Part shown: positions 24,428 to 33,087 of the stretch, in pieces | Numbering within the stretch: position 1 is the stretch's first letter | How the letters are laid out: each line of letters opens with the position of its first letter | Source of the DNA: Allobacillus halotolerans | GTDB taxonomy: Bacteria; Bacillota; Bacilli; Bacillales; Alkalibacillaceae | Reading direction: 5' to 3' (one strand) | Length of the DNA: 64,000 bases | Assembly (NCBI RefSeq): GCF_028743495.1 | Contig: NZ_CP117968.1 | Notes under the pieces: generated by a model | The model's database searches: none | Told to the model about the DNA's origin: nothing | The model's input: the letters and a program-made list of their open reading frames with translations, nothing else | Made by a program: the position numbers and the translations under genes

Positions 24428-25432
24428 TTACTTTCTATTTAACTGAAAAGCTTGAGCCAATTTCTCATAACTTTCTAATCGTTTCTCAAATGGGTACACA
24501 ATGATATTGGCAATGATTTCATCAATTTGAAAATCTGCTGCCATCTGCTCCAACTGCTGTTTGACACTTTCGACATTCCCGACGATCATACGATTTCGAT
24601 TATACTTCACTCGTTCGGCTTCGAAATAAGAAAACGTATAACGCTGGGCTTCTTCCGGAGACATAAAATGATTTCGAATTTGACCTTGATCAGCCATCAA
24701 TAAAGATACATCAAGAGAGGAGGCGAGATACTCTGCTTCTTCCTCTGTATTACCAACGACCGTAAATACAGCGGCACTTGCGCTCGGTTCTTTTTGTCTT
24801 TCAGAAGGAATGAAATGGTCATAATATTGCTGGATCGCTGCTGGACCTCCATCCGGATTAATAAATTGAGCGAATGTATAATTGGCACCGAGTTCACCAG
24901 CAAGTCCGGCGCTTGAACCACTAGAACCTAAAATCCATACTGGCGGAACTGTCGGTCCAAGCGGTGTTGCGTATGCTTGATAACCTTCAGGACTTCCGCC
25001 TTCTAAGTAAGAAAGAAGGTCAGCGACTTGCTTAGGGAAAGATTGAACGTCAGGATATTTTCCTTTGTTCAATGCATAGTTTACACCAGGCATCCCGCCC
25101 GGAGCACGTCCAACTCCGAGGTCGATTCGTCCAGGATACAGACTCTCCAATGTTCTGAAAATCTCTGCCACTTTGTATGTGCTGTAATGTGGCAATAAGA
25201 CGCCGCCTGTTCCTACTTTAATTCGTTCAGTCGCTTGAGCGATGATTCCAGTCAATAATTCTGGTGTTGAGCCAGCTAAACTTTGAGCACTATGGTGTTC
25301 GCTCATCCAAAAACGTTTATATCCTAATTGATCAACTCGTTTGGCGAGTTCTATTGTTTGTTGAAGTGCCTCTTGTGGGCTACTCCCTTGTAAAATGGGT
25401 GATTGATCTAAAACACTTAATTGAATTGCCAT
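24428..25432 (-). CDS. LLM-class flavin-dependent oxidoreductase (luciferase-like)
   Basis: About 334 residues with a TIM-barrel luciferase-like fold. Conserved blocks include LSVLDQSPI, RFWMSEHH, KVGTGGVLLPHY and DLGVGRAPGG, typical of the YvbT/YceB-like group with MsnO8-type annotation. It uses FMN from a reductase and oxygen; the substrate is unknown. AAAGGTG supports ATG 25432. It is first in an operon with the VOC protein. Confidence 0.82.
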   Translation of the reverse strand: MAIQLSVLDQSPILQGSSPQEALQQTIELAKRVDQLGYKRFWMSEHHSAQSLAGSTPELLTGIIAQATERIKVGTGGVLLPHYSTYKVAEIFRTLESLYPGRIDLGVGRAPGGMPGVNYALNKGKYPDVQSFPKQVADLLSYLEGGSPEGYQAYATPLGPTVPPVWILGSSGSSAGLAGELGANYTFAQFINPDGGPAAIQQYYDHFIPSERQKEPSASAAVFTVVGNTEEEAEYLASSLDVSLLMADQGQIRNHFMSPEEAQRYTFSYFEAERVKYNRNRMIVGNVESVKQQLEQMAADFQIDEIIANIIVYPFEKRLESYEKLAQAFQLNRK

Positions 25433-25551
25433 CACGACACCTTTCTTTTTTAAAAGACTATGTTTATAATTATTTTAGAATGACATACGCTTTTCAATCA
25501 TTATGCTTTAAACGTTTATGAATATACTTAATTGAAAGAAAGGATCTTTCG

Positions 25552-25884
25552 ATGTCCGATAAAACGATAACCTGTATTCGATGTAAACAATCGATTGGGA
25601 AAAAATCTAATCTTGTTGTGTCCAATATGAAGATGGTGTTGCGGCCCTTTCATGAAAAATGCTTTAAAGAGCATGTGAAGATGAAACGTGAACAGGCGTC
25701 TATGTTTTTTGATGCGATGCCGCTTAACGGTACCTATGGCAACGTGATGACGTTGATTTTCTTATTATTGATTATTAGTTTTATACTCGTTTTTGAAGTT
25801 CCGATTTTTGTGTATGTGTTGTGTGTAATCTATCCATTGTATCGATTGAGTAGCTGGCTAATCTATGAAAGAAAATTAACGTAA
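25552..25884 (+). CDS. Small membrane protein with an N-terminal CxxC...HxxC zinc-ribbon-like motif
   Basis: 110 residues. CIRCKQ (Cys8 and Cys11) and FHEKCF (His and Cys near 34-37) suggest a small zinc-binding knuckle, followed by two hydrophobic segments (about 65-100). I do not recognise a named family. GAAAGG supports ATG 25552. A clear terminator follows, so it is a single-gene unit. Confidence 0.6.
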   Translation: MSDKTITCIRCKQSIGKKSNLVVSNMKMVLRPFHEKCFKEHVKMKREQASMFFDAMPLNGTYGNVMTLIFLLLIISFILVFEVPIFVYVLCVIYPLYRLSSWLIYERKLT

Positions 25885-25886
25885 AG

Positions 25887-25924
25887 AAAAAGCACGAATG
25901 GAAATGAGTCCATTCGTGCTTTGT
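25887..25924. terminator. Two-way terminator
   Basis: AAAGCACGAATGGA pairs with TCCATTCGTGCTTT around a short loop. It lies between convergent genes. Confidence 0.85.
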
Positions 25925-25930
25925 TTCATT

Positions 25931-26176
25931 TTATCTAATTGCTTTAAGAATAATGCTTAAGATCGCAACAAAGATCAACGCACCGATGATGGCTGGAAAG
26001 ATTGCGATATCTGCAATGACCGGCCCGAATGATCCCATTAGAGAGTGACCGATCCATGCCCCAACGACACCGGCTACAATGTTACCGATGATACCACCAG
26101 GTACACCACCTAGAATCAATCCAGCAATCCAACCGATGATACCACCGACTAATAAATATAGTAAAAATCCAATCAT
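25931..26176 (-). CDS. GlsB/YeaQ/YmgE family stress membrane protein
   Basis: 81 residues with three hydrophobic, Gly-rich segments (GGIIGWIAGLILGG and GNIVAGVVGAWIGH). This is the transglycosylase-associated protein family, stress-induced in many bacteria. GGAGTG supports ATG 26176. A sigma-B-like promoter lies 40-65 bp upstream, consistent with general-stress control. Confidence 0.85.
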   Translation of the reverse strand: MIGFLLYLLVGGIIGWIAGLILGGVPGGIIGNIVAGVVGAWIGHSLMGSFGPVIADIAIFPAIIGALIFVAILSIILKAIR

Positions 26177-26214
26177 GATTCTTCACTCCTTTTTTTATCA
26201 GTTTCTAGTAAACC

Positions 26215-26241
26215 TTACCCACTGGATGAGTGAGTCAAAAC
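26215..26241 (-). promoter_or_regulatory. Sigma-B-like promoter of the GlsB/YeaQ gene
   Basis: On the minus strand GTTTTG-N15-GGGTAA. Both hexamers are close to the sigma-B consensus. Confidence 0.65.
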
Positions 26242-26458
26242 ATCGAAACCTTCAAAAATCGATACAGGAGCAAACATTCACACCCAAGATATCGTGTTCT
26301 TACCATTAATTTTGCCACGGTTTTATGTTTCTATGTAAAAACAGGATAACAAAAAATAAACTTTGAACATTGGGATGAGTTCACGCGCGGTTAGATGTAA
26401 GTAGAATTCTTTCGTAGCAATAGATGTGCTGCAAATATAAGAGAATTCAATTATAAGG

Positions 26459-26485
26459 GTTTAGAAATAATTCCCACGTGGAAAA
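26459..26485 (+). promoter_or_regulatory. Sigma-B-like promoter of the first gsiB gene
   Basis: GTTTAG-N15-GGAAAA. The flanking CACGTGGAA and TGTAGGCG are shared with the promoter of the second gsiB gene. The remaining part of the 26242-26458 gap shows no feature. Confidence 0.55.
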
Positions 26486-26542
26486 TCTTTTAGTGTAGGC
26501 GATGATGATTCGCCAATCCAAATCTGAAAGGAGATGTTGAGA

Positions 26543-26812
26543 ATGGCAGAACGTAAAAACAACAATATGTCTCTAGAAGAAGCGGGAAGAAAAGGTGGCA
26601 AAACAACAAGCCGTAATCATGATAAAGAATTCTATCAAGAAATCGGTGAAAAAGGCGGCGAAGCAACAAGCCGTAATCACGACAAAGAATTTTATCAAGA
26701 AATCGGTGAAAAAGGCGGCGAAGCAACAAGTCGCAATCACGATAAAGAATTCTATGAAGAAATTGGCGAAAAAGGCGGCAACGAAAGAGCTCGTCAAAAC
26801 AAAGATTCTTAA
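26543..26812 (+). CDS. gsiB: GsiB-type general stress protein, long copy
   Basis: 89 residues, hydrophilic, made of about four 20-residue KGG repeats (GEKGGEATSRNHDKEFYQEI). This is the glucose-starvation-inducible protein B family, a strongly sigma-B-dependent hydrophilin related to plant LEA proteins. AAAGGAGATG supports ATG 26543. The middle repeats are almost identical at DNA level (60-bp units), which points to recent repeat expansion. A shorter paralogue follows. Confidence 0.9.
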   Translation: MAERKNNNMSLEEAGRKGGKTTSRNHDKEFYQEIGEKGGEATSRNHDKEFYQEIGEKGGEATSRNHDKEFYEEIGEKGGNERARQNKDS

Positions 26813-26833
26813 TCAGTAAATCCCGGCAAAAAT

Positions 26834-26860
26834 GTTTAAGGAAAACACACACGTGGAATT
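26834..26860 (+). promoter_or_regulatory. Sigma-B-like promoter of the second gsiB gene
   Basis: GTTTAA-N15-GGAATT, with the conserved CACGTGGAA and TGTAGGCG blocks of the first gsiB promoter. A sigma-A-like TATAAT overlaps just downstream. Confidence 0.55.
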
Positions 26861-26926
26861 GTTTATAATGTAGGCGTCATTAAGCCTACCGCTTATTCTT
26901 ACTAATTTCGAAAGGAGATGTTAAGA

Positions 26927-27079
26927 ATGGCAGAACGTAAAAACAACAACAAAATGTCTCTAGAGGAAGCAGGAAGAAAAGGCGGCAAAACAACAAGCCG
27001 TAACTACGATAAAGAATTCTATCAAGAAATCGGTGAAAAAGGCGGCAACGAAAGAGCTCGTCAGCGAGACAACAAATAA
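26927..27079 (+). CDS. GsiB-type general stress protein, short copy
   Basis: 50 residues. The N-terminal MAERKNNNKMSLEEAGRKGG and C-terminal KGGNERARQ are nearly the same as in the long copy, but only two KGG repeats are present. AAAGGAGATG precedes ATG 26927. A tandem duplicate of the upstream gene, including its promoter, differing mainly in repeat number. Confidence 0.85.
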   Translation: MAERKNNNKMSLEEAGRKGGKTTSRNYDKEFYQEIGEKGGNERARQRDNK

Positions 27080-27100
27080 GTTCGTAAATAACGCATTTAA

Positions 27101-27139
27101 AATAAGGCTTGCGGGATGATTCCCGTGAGCCTTATTTAC
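27101..27139. terminator. Two-way terminator
   Basis: AATAAGGCT-GCGGGA pairs with TCCCG-AGCCTTATT. It separates gsiB from the convergent methyltransferase gene. Confidence 0.8.
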
Positions 27140-27163
27140 TTATTTTCACCGTAACATCCTTGA

Positions 27164-27775
27164 TTATTTTTTACAAACAGCGATACCTAATGGATAACTG
27201 AGATCCTTACGACCGGGTTCAATCAATACGCCGCGTTGATAATAAAAATCTGTTTCTGCATAGTCAGTGAATAACTCTTGAAACTCCTCGACTGTTAGCT
27301 GATGGACATGGAAGGGAGAACCGACCGGCTTTCCTCTGCCTTTACCAAAAGGTGTCGAAACGATTAACGTTCCACCTGGATTCAATAAGCGATAGTAATT
27401 GTCTAGAAGGTCTTTTTCCTCAGCAATATGCTCGATCGTTTCAAAGCTGACAATCGCATCAAATGTGCCAAGCTTGTTTGGCAGCGTTGATTCGGTAGCA
27501 TTGTAAATATCGAACGATGACTTCGGATGGTAATACTCCTTTTTTGCATAAGCGATAATTTCTGGATCGATATCAATCCCAATCACTTCATCAATGAATT
27601 TTTTTCGTTGTTTGGCGATCATATGGGTTCCGTAGCCTGCACCACAAGCCATGTCGAGGACTCGCCCTTCAAGATAAGGTAGGGCAAACTGGTAACGTGC
27701 GATATGCTCGAGCAATAGGTTATTCATCGGGCTCATCTTTTTTGGAATCACGCGTTCTCCTGTATCTTCAATCAT
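27164..27775 (-). CDS. Class I SAM-dependent methyltransferase
   Basis: 203 residues. Motif I is VLDMACGAGYGT (about 40-51), the acidic residue ending strand 2 is in IGIDIDPE, and motif IV is FDAIVSFETIEHI. The UbiE/Methyltransf_11-type fold is complete, but the substrate cannot be told. It appears monocistronic. Confidence 0.82.
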   Translation of the reverse strand: MIEDTGERVIPKKMSPMNNLLLEHIARYQFALPYLEGRVLDMACGAGYGTHMIAKQRKKFIDEVIGIDIDPEIIAYAKKEYYHPKSSFDIYNATESTLPNKLGTFDAIVSFETIEHIAEEKDLLDNYYRLLNPGGTLIVSTPFGKGRGKPVGSPFHVHQLTVEEFQELFTDYAETDFYYQRGVLIEPGRKDLSYPLGIAVCKK

Positions 27776-27891
27776 TTAGATCACTCCATTCGTCATCTAT
27801 TTTGGCATGGATTGACTCGTTAGGAAAGTGGAATCTACTTATAAGAATTGGAAAAATAATGGGTGGAATATTACTAAATGATTAAATTGGA

Positions 27892-27917
27892 GTTTAGTGT
27901 TAACAAACACCGGGAAT
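27892..27917 (+). promoter_or_regulatory. Sigma-B-like promoter of the glutaredoxin-like gene
   Basis: GTTTAG-N14-GGGAAT, a close match, about 35 bp before the predicted start codon. Confidence 0.55.
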
Positions 27918-27953
27918 ACGATTGTTGAAATCTTATAGATTGAGGTGAACATC

Positions 27954-28193
27954 TTGGAGCAGTATGACATCGTTGTTTATACAAGTGAGAATTGCCAGCG
28001 AAGTAAAGATTTGCTTCAGTGGTTAGATCAATATCAACTAGACTATAAAGAAAAGAATATTACAGCAGATCGAGATTACTTAGTTGAACTGCAAGATGTA
28101 GGACAGTTTGGTACTCCGACGACATTTGTTGGAAGCCAAGCCATTTTGGGTTTTCAGCCGACGCGCTTGAAGCAAGAATTAAATCTCTTTTAA
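27954..28193 (+). CDS. Glutaredoxin / thioredoxin-fold protein with CxxS site
   Basis: About 79 residues. DIVVYTSENCQRSKDLLQWL has a glutaredoxin-like first strand and active site C-Q-R-S; the second cysteine is replaced by Ser, as in monothiol types. The cis-Pro is in FGTPTTFVG. GAGG supports TTG 27954; GTG 27945 is an alternative. A thiol or NrdH-like redox role is inferred. Confidence 0.75.
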   Translation: MEQYDIVVYTSENCQRSKDLLQWLDQYQLDYKEKNITADRDYLVELQDVGQFGTPTTFVGSQAILGFQPTRLKQELNLF

Positions 28194-28266
28194 TTTGCTG
28201 GAGACACACCCTTTCCATCACGAACATAGACTAATAACAGTAAAGGAAATGGGAAGGGATGATGAC

Positions 28267-28542
28267 ATGCGAGAATTGGAGCGGTTTCCACAAGACCAAT
28301 TTTATCATCGCCCATATTGGACGGAGCCTTCGACCAAAAGTAGCAATAAGCATTCGTTTAAGCAATCTGGTTGGCAACGACAAGCTGTCCAGCAAGTATT
28401 AGCGGACTATTTTAAAGACGATGAAGGTGAAGTCGATATGGAAAAAGTACTGCATACAGTAGGCCATGTTGTTCGAACGACAAGAGAGATCCGTCCAATG
28501 GTAAAAAACATGCAAGATTTTGTTCGAAAAATTAAATCATAA
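28267..28542 (+). CDS. Conserved hypothetical protein, possibly YppG-like
   Basis: About 91 residues. The N-terminus is rich in aromatic and Pro residues (RFPQDQFYHRPYW), and the C-terminal part is helical (VLHTVGHVVRTTREIRPMVKNM). The C-terminal pattern resembles YppG-like proteins of bacilli, of unknown function. GGGATGA supports ATG 28267; ATG 28249 is possible. It follows the glutaredoxin gene by about 70 bp. Confidence 0.5.
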   Translation: MRELERFPQDQFYHRPYWTEPSTKSSNKHSFKQSGWQRQAVQQVLADYFKDDEGEVDMEKVLHTVGHVVRTTREIRPMVKNMQDFVRKIKS

Positions 28543-28624
28543 ACGGTAAAGATTAAAAGTATTGAACCAAGCGTAAGATTGATTTTTACGGTTGGAATTC
28601 TTTTGATGGACCTATACAAGCAGG

Positions 28625-28663
28625 AAACCCGAGCAATTTATACGGCTAAATTGCTCGGGTTTT
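28625..28663. terminator. Two-way terminator
   Basis: AAACCCGAGCAATTTA pairs with TAAATTGCTCGGGTTT, a 16-bp perfect stem. It lies between convergent genes. Confidence 0.85.
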
Positions 28664-28674
28664 CATTTCTTCAT

Positions 28675-29520
28675 TTACTCCTCAAAGAATGATATGACAA
28701 TTCCACCTTCGCCTGCGTATGTTGCGATCAGTGGTCCCATATCTACGAGAAATTCATTTTTCGGAGCGTATTTTTCACGAATGCTCTCCAATACATTTTT
28801 AGCTTTTTCTTCACAGTTACTATGCGCGAGGGCAATGGTTTTATTTTGAAGGGAACTTGAGTATTCACCGATTTGCTCTACAAGACGACGAAGCGCTTTT
28901 TTCTCACCTCGTATTTTTTCGGTAACCTCGATATTTCCGACTTCAGAAGCACGCATCAATAGCTTAATGTTTAAAGTCTTGGCAATCGCTCCTCTGACGC
29001 GATCCAATCTTCCGCCTTTGACAACGTTCTCGACTGTGGCTAAAGAGAAGAGTGTTGTCACTTTCTCATTTTTCTCTTTTAAATAGGTGAAGAGTTCGCG
29101 TAAATCTTGCCGTTTGCTGTGTATCGCTTCATGTAAGAGTAAGGCCAAACCGCCAGAGGCTGTTCTTGTATTGAGAACCTCGATTTGGCGATTAGGTTCT
29201 TCCTCTAAAAGCATCTTTTTTCCTATGATTGCATTTTGGTTGGTTGTACTTAATTCTTCCGTCAATGTAACCGTTAAAATCGGTGTGTTCGGATCGACCT
29301 GTTTATAGGCTTCGTAAAATGCAGTTGGGCTCGGTGCAGAAGTCTTCGGCAGATCGTCCGCAGCTCGCATTTTTTTATAATATTCATCAACTGACAATTC
29401 ATCTGTCCGTATTTCCTCTTCCCCAAAATGAATGTTTAATGGAACAACAATGATATTATGCTTTTCGGCAAAGCCTTTTGGTAAATCCGCGCTTCCGTCT
29501 GTGATTAACTGAACTTTCAT
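28675..29520 (-). CDS. DegV family fatty-acid-binding protein (FakB-like)
   Basis: 281 residues. The start ITDGSADLP and the block LPKTSAPSPTAF match the family motif (TSQPS/TSAPS), with RLDRVRG and a C-terminal GPLIATYAGEGG segment. DegV/FakB proteins bind a fatty acid and present it to the kinase FakA for phospholipid synthesis. The specific fatty acid cannot be told. GAGGGG supports ATG 29520; it is 15 bp after the EamA gene and may be co-transcribed. Confidence 0.88.
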   Translation of the reverse strand: MKVQLITDGSADLPKGFAEKHNIIVVPLNIHFGEEEIRTDELSVDEYYKKMRAADDLPKTSAPSPTAFYEAYKQVDPNTPILTVTLTEELSTTNQNAIIGKKMLLEEEPNRQIEVLNTRTASGGLALLLHEAIHSKRQDLRELFTYLKEKNEKVTTLFSLATVENVVKGGRLDRVRGAIAKTLNIKLLMRASEVGNIEVTEKIRGEKKALRRLVEQIGEYSSSLQNKTIALAHSNCEEKAKNVLESIREKYAPKNEFLVDMGPLIATYAGEGGIVISFFEE

Positions 29521-29535
29521 GAAAAATCCCCTCCG

Positions 29536-30441
29536 TTAAGTGTTTTTATTTATGACACGCACATTCTTTTTCTTTGTCGTGCTGAATATAAATAAGGCTA
29601 ATCCAAATAGGACGATGGAGCCGCCAAGGAACTGAGACCACGTAACAAGCTCATTCAACACAAAGTAAGCGAGAACACTTGCTCCGATCGGTTCGAATAA
29701 AATCCCCATCGTAACGGTCGATGCGCTAACCCATTTTAATGCCCAGTTAAAAAGTGTATGGCCAAAGAACGTTGGAATAATCGCTAAGACGAAGAAATAA
29801 ATCCATGTCTCATCTGAGTATCCAGTAAACGACTCACGAGTAATCATATTATAAATCAATAGGGTAACTGTCGTGAAGCCATATACAATGAATGTATAGG
29901 TTGCAAGAGACAACCTTTGCCGCACATTTTGGCCGAATAAGAAATAGCCAGTGATGGTAACGGCCCCCATTAAGGCAAGGAAATTACCGAAAAGAGCCAT
30001 TCCGCTTATTTGGAAATCACCCCAACTGATGATGAAGCTACCAGTTAGCGCGATGAGCATACTGAATACAGCCCCACTGGTGAATCGTTCTTTAAAGAAA
30101 ATATATGTGCCGATAAAAGCAAAAATCGGTTGTGTTGTAACGAGAACAGTCGAGCTAGCTACAGAGGTCAACTCCAATGATTCGAACCAAAATATAAAGT
30201 GGAACGCAAGAAAAACCCCAGCCGCAGCTGTATATAACCAATCCTGCTTCGTTATTTTGATGAATTCATCCCTATATTTCCAAAGAATTAAAGGAAGCAT
30301 CATAACAACCGCTAAAAGTAAACGATAGAAAGCGATGATGGATGGTGGTGCATCCGCAAGCCTAACAAATATAGCAGAAGTTGAGACCGCCAGCACTCCG
30401 ATTGCTACCGCCAGATATGGGCCCAACTTATTGTCTTTCAT
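29536..30441 (-). CDS. EamA / DMT-family transporter
   Basis: 301 residues, ten predicted membrane helices in two EamA repeats (about 5-140 and 150-295). It resembles RhaT/YdcZ-type drug/metabolite exporters. The substrate is unknown. GGGAGTG supports ATG 30441. It lies 29 bp downstream of the rhomboid gene and probably shares its transcript. Confidence 0.85.
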   Translation of the reverse strand: MKDNKLGPYLAVAIGVLAVSTSAIFVRLADAPPSIIAFYRLLLAVVMMLPLILWKYRDEFIKITKQDWLYTAAAGVFLAFHFIFWFESLELTSVASSTVLVTTQPIFAFIGTYIFFKERFTSGAVFSMLIALTGSFIISWGDFQISGMALFGNFLALMGAVTITGYFLFGQNVRQRLSLATYTFIVYGFTTVTLLIYNMITRESFTGYSDETWIYFFVLAIIPTFFGHTLFNWALKWVSASTVTMGILFEPIGASVLAYFVLNELVTWSQFLGGSIVLFGLALFIFSTTKKKNVRVINKNT

Positions 30442-30470
30442 ACAGACACTCCCTTCATTAAGTCCACCTA

Positions 30471-31067
30471 TTATTTATTCCCAAAAACAATCGGTCCTAA
30501 AGCAACTCCTGCAATCAATCCAAACAGATGTGCATAGACGTTAATGTTGGCTCCTGTAAAGGTCATCACTAATGAAAGAACAATGATCACAAGTACGACT
30601 TGCCTGCTTTGGTGATCGATTAAATCCCTTCTGAAAAAAGATAAATATAGATACAAGCCGAACATACCAAAAATGGCACCTGATGCACCGGCATGGCTCA
30701 TAAGGAGGGACCCGACATATAGAGTGAATACGTTCCCGATTATTCCCATGAACAAATATGCTAGAATGAATTTAACCTTGCCGAGCATGACTTCCAGTGC
30801 AGGTCCAAAAAGCACGAGACTGAATGTATTGAAAACTACGTGAGTAAGCGATAGATGGACAAATATTGGTGTGAAAAGCCGCCAATATTCATCTTCTACT
30901 TGAACTAAGTAATTATTTCCGATCAATAAAGCTTTCAATTCCAAGAAGCCGTTTAGTGGAATGACTTCCGTCAATAAAAATAAAATGATATGAATCGCAG
31001 CCAAAGCTGTGATGACTGGATAAAACCGGATAAATTGTTGAAAGTTTTCTGTTCGCACAAAGAACAT
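30471..31067 (-). CDS. Rhomboid family intramembrane serine protease (YdcA-like)
   Basis: 198 residues, six membrane helices. The catalytic Ser is in GASGAIFGMFG and the catalytic His in YAHLFGLIAG. It cleaves membrane proteins inside the bilayer. Start at the Met at 31067, with AGGTG upstream, gives the N-terminus MFFVRTENFQQF, very similar to B. subtilis YdcA. In B. subtilis it lies next to acpS; here an insertion sequence separates them. Confidence 0.88.
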   Translation of the reverse strand: MFFVRTENFQQFIRFYPVITALAAIHIILFLLTEVIPLNGFLELKALLIGNNYLVQVEDEYWRLFTPIFVHLSLTHVVFNTFSLVLFGPALEVMLGKVKFILAYLFMGIIGNVFTLYVGSLLMSHAGASGAIFGMFGLYLYLSFFRRDLIDHQSRQVVLVIIVLSLVMTFTGANINVYAHLFGLIAGVALGPIVFGNK

Positions 31068-31182
31068 TTTAATCACCTGACTAAATAGTACCATTTTTCT
31101 TTTATAATAGAATAAATTTCATAAATCTTAGCCCTTACAGGGCAAGGGTTTCAAAACACAAAAAAGGAAGTACCTCCCCAAA

Positions 31183-31253
31183 GTCTGTATAATGGTAGTT
31201 GACTAAAACATCCCAAAAGACTGGAGGAATACTCCCTATGACCATTATACGAC
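31183..31253 (+). promoter_or_regulatory. Inverted repeat enclosing the transposase start
   Basis: GTATAATGG (31187-31195) and CCATTATAC (31242-31250) are exact inverted repeats, extended by GTC/GAC and TAG/CTA pairs. The second arm overlaps codons 2-5 of the transposase and the loop holds its Shine-Dalgarno. Confidence 0.65.
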
Positions 31254-32593
31254 AACCAAGCCTTTTTAGCATTCAAGAACTTTATGATATGGAACCTACC
31301 GATAAATATGACGCAATCATTTCAGCCATCGATATTAGAATGATTTATCGAGAAGTAATGAAAAAATCTCATCGTGGTGCGCCTGAAGAGCTGAATTATG
31401 CTGCAATGATTATCTCAATCTTCGTTCGATATGTGGAACGAATTCCAACCATCAAAGATTTAATTAAGCGATTAAATCAAGACATAGCCTTCAAATTAAA
31501 TTGTGGTTTTCTTGTTTCAGACAGTGTTCCATCTGAAGCTTCTTATTCACGACTGCTCACAAAATTAACACAATCAAATATCCTGGAGAAAGTCCAAGGA
31601 CAGATTGTTGAGCAGGCTATAGAAGAAGGCTTTATTATCGATGACACCATTGCTATCGATGCAACTCACTTTGAAGCACGCGATCAAGCTCCAGCAAAGG
31701 AAGAGAAAGCAAAGCCGGAACCAAAGAAACGTGGTCGAAAGCCTAAAAAAGAGCGGGATCAATGGTTAAAAGAACAAGCCGAAAAAGAAGCCAGCCTTCC
31801 CCTATACGAAAAGAAAATAGTAGCTCAACTCGATGCTTCGTTGGGCGACCTTCGTGAAGGGGTTCCTCAGGAACCCAAATGGGGCATCAAGAAAAACAGT
31901 GATGGAAAAAATGTTTTTTGGTACGGTTTTAAAGGACATTTGGCTGTCGGCTCTTCCAGTCAATATATTTTACAATCACTCTTTTCATCCGGTAACTTAA
32001 ACGATGGAAAAGCTGCAATCCCTTTATTAAAGGGGATGCAGGAACAGCGTTCTCTTCCAAACATACGTTATCAAACGATGGATGCAGGGTATGATTATGA
32101 ACCAATCTATCAACAAGTTTATCGAATGGGGCAACAGTCTATCATCGCTTATAATCGTAAAAACGAACCCGAACCCATAGGGTTCGATAAGTATTTCGCT
32201 CCTACTTGTTTTCGGGAACATTCTTACCGTTATGATAGCTATGATGCAAAGTACGAAACATTGAAATATACCCATCCGAAAGAATGCAGTGATTGTCCAC
32301 TCGCTCAAGAAGGCATTTGTCAAAAGGTATTTAAAATGAAAATCACCAAAGATCTTCGTAAATATACAGCACCAGCTCGCGGTTCTGAAGCTTGGAAGAA
32401 GTTGTTCAAGAAGCGTACTGCCGTTGAACGTGTAAATGGTTACTTGAAAGAATATTTTCAACTAAATAATGTAAGGTATTGCTCCGGAAAGCGTGCCAAA
32501 GTTCATTTTGATTTAGTCACCCTTACTTATAACGCATCAAAGTTAGCAGCAGATCGCTTGAATATACAGATGAAAAACCAACAATCTGCATGA
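31238..32593 (+). CDS. IS1182-family transposase
   Basis: About 451 residues. N-terminal DUF772 domain (about 30-120), a basic, Lys-rich linker (about 150-200), and a DDE transposase domain with the first Asp in AIDATHF, the second in TMDAGYD and a late Glu in KRTAVERVNGYLK. A CSDCPLAQEGIC cysteine block precedes the last helix, as in IS1182 and IS5-like relatives. CTGGAGGA supports ATG 31238. No frameshift is seen, so it may be active. Confidence 0.9.
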   Translation: MTIIRQPSLFSIQELYDMEPTDKYDAIISAIDIRMIYREVMKKSHRGAPEELNYAAMIISIFVRYVERIPTIKDLIKRLNQDIAFKLNCGFLVSDSVPSEASYSRLLTKLTQSNILEKVQGQIVEQAIEEGFIIDDTIAIDATHFEARDQAPAKEEKAKPEPKKRGRKPKKERDQWLKEQAEKEASLPLYEKKIVAQLDASLGDLREGVPQEPKWGIKKNSDGKNVFWYGFKGHLAVGSSSQYILQSLFSSGNLNDGKAAIPLLKGMQEQRSLPNIRYQTMDAGYDYEPIYQQVYRMGQQSIIAYNRKNEPEPIGFDKYFAPTCFREHSYRYDSYDAKYETLKYTHPKECSDCPLAQEGICQKVFKMKITKDLRKYTAPARGSEAWKKLFKKRTAVERVNGYLKEYFQLNNVRYCSGKRAKVHFDLVTLTYNASKLAADRLNIQMKNQQSA

Positions 32594-32718
32594 TTTCTGT
32601 TTTTAAAAATGCAATTCAAAACATTGGAGAAGTCTTTGTATTTTTAAAAAGAGCAATTATGAAATTGATTCAATAAGAATAAAAATAATGAAAATCTCTT
32701 TGAAATGAGCGTGTAATC

Positions 32719-33087
32719 ATGATTAAGGGCATCGGTGTAGATATTATTGAGTTGGACCGAATCAAAAAGATCATTGAGCGGAAACCGCGTTTTTTAAAAC
32801 GCATATTATCGGACGCAGAAATGACATTATACAATCAATTACCTTCCTCCCAAAGAAAAATTGAGTTTTTAGCCGGGAGGTTTGCAGCGAAAGAAGCGTA
32901 TAGCAAAGCAGAGGGAACAGGAATCGGTGAACTCCATTCTTTTCATTCTATTGAGATTCTGCGCGGAGCATCGGGTCAGCCACTAATTTTCAAACAAGGT
33001 AAAGTAAAGGGAAACGCTCATGTATCCATTTCCCATAGTAAAGCTTATGCAATTGCCCAAGTGATCATCGAGCATCCAATACAGTAA
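32719..33087 (+). CDS. acpS: Holo-[acyl-carrier-protein] synthase AcpS
   Basis: 122 residues. GIGVDIIELDR (about 4-14) contains the Mg-binding Asp, and FAGRFAAKEAYSKA holds the second metal Glu and catalytic Lys. It moves the 4'-phosphopantetheine arm from CoA to apo-ACP. It is followed by the ydcC lipoprotein gene as in B. subtilis. Its normal upstream region has been replaced by an insertion sequence, so promoter control may have changed. Confidence 0.93.
   Translation: MIKGIGVDIIELDRIKKIIERKPRFLKRILSDAEMTLYNQLPSSQRKIEFLAGRFAAKEAYSKAEGTGIGELHSFHSIEILRGASGQPLIFKQGKVKGNAHVSISHSKAYAIAQVIIEHPIQ

Larger units (their letters stand above)
31160..32645 (+). mobile_element. IS1182-type insertion sequence (boundaries approximate)
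   Basis: A complete transposase gene with about 75 bp of upstream and 50 bp of downstream sequence. Possible imperfect terminal inverted repeats: AAAAAAGGAAGTACCTCCCC on the left (from about 31161) and TTGGAGAAGTCTTTGTATTT on the right (to about 32645), about 70% matched. I cannot define the target duplication. It interrupts the conserved rhomboid-acpS neighbourhood. Confidence 0.65.
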
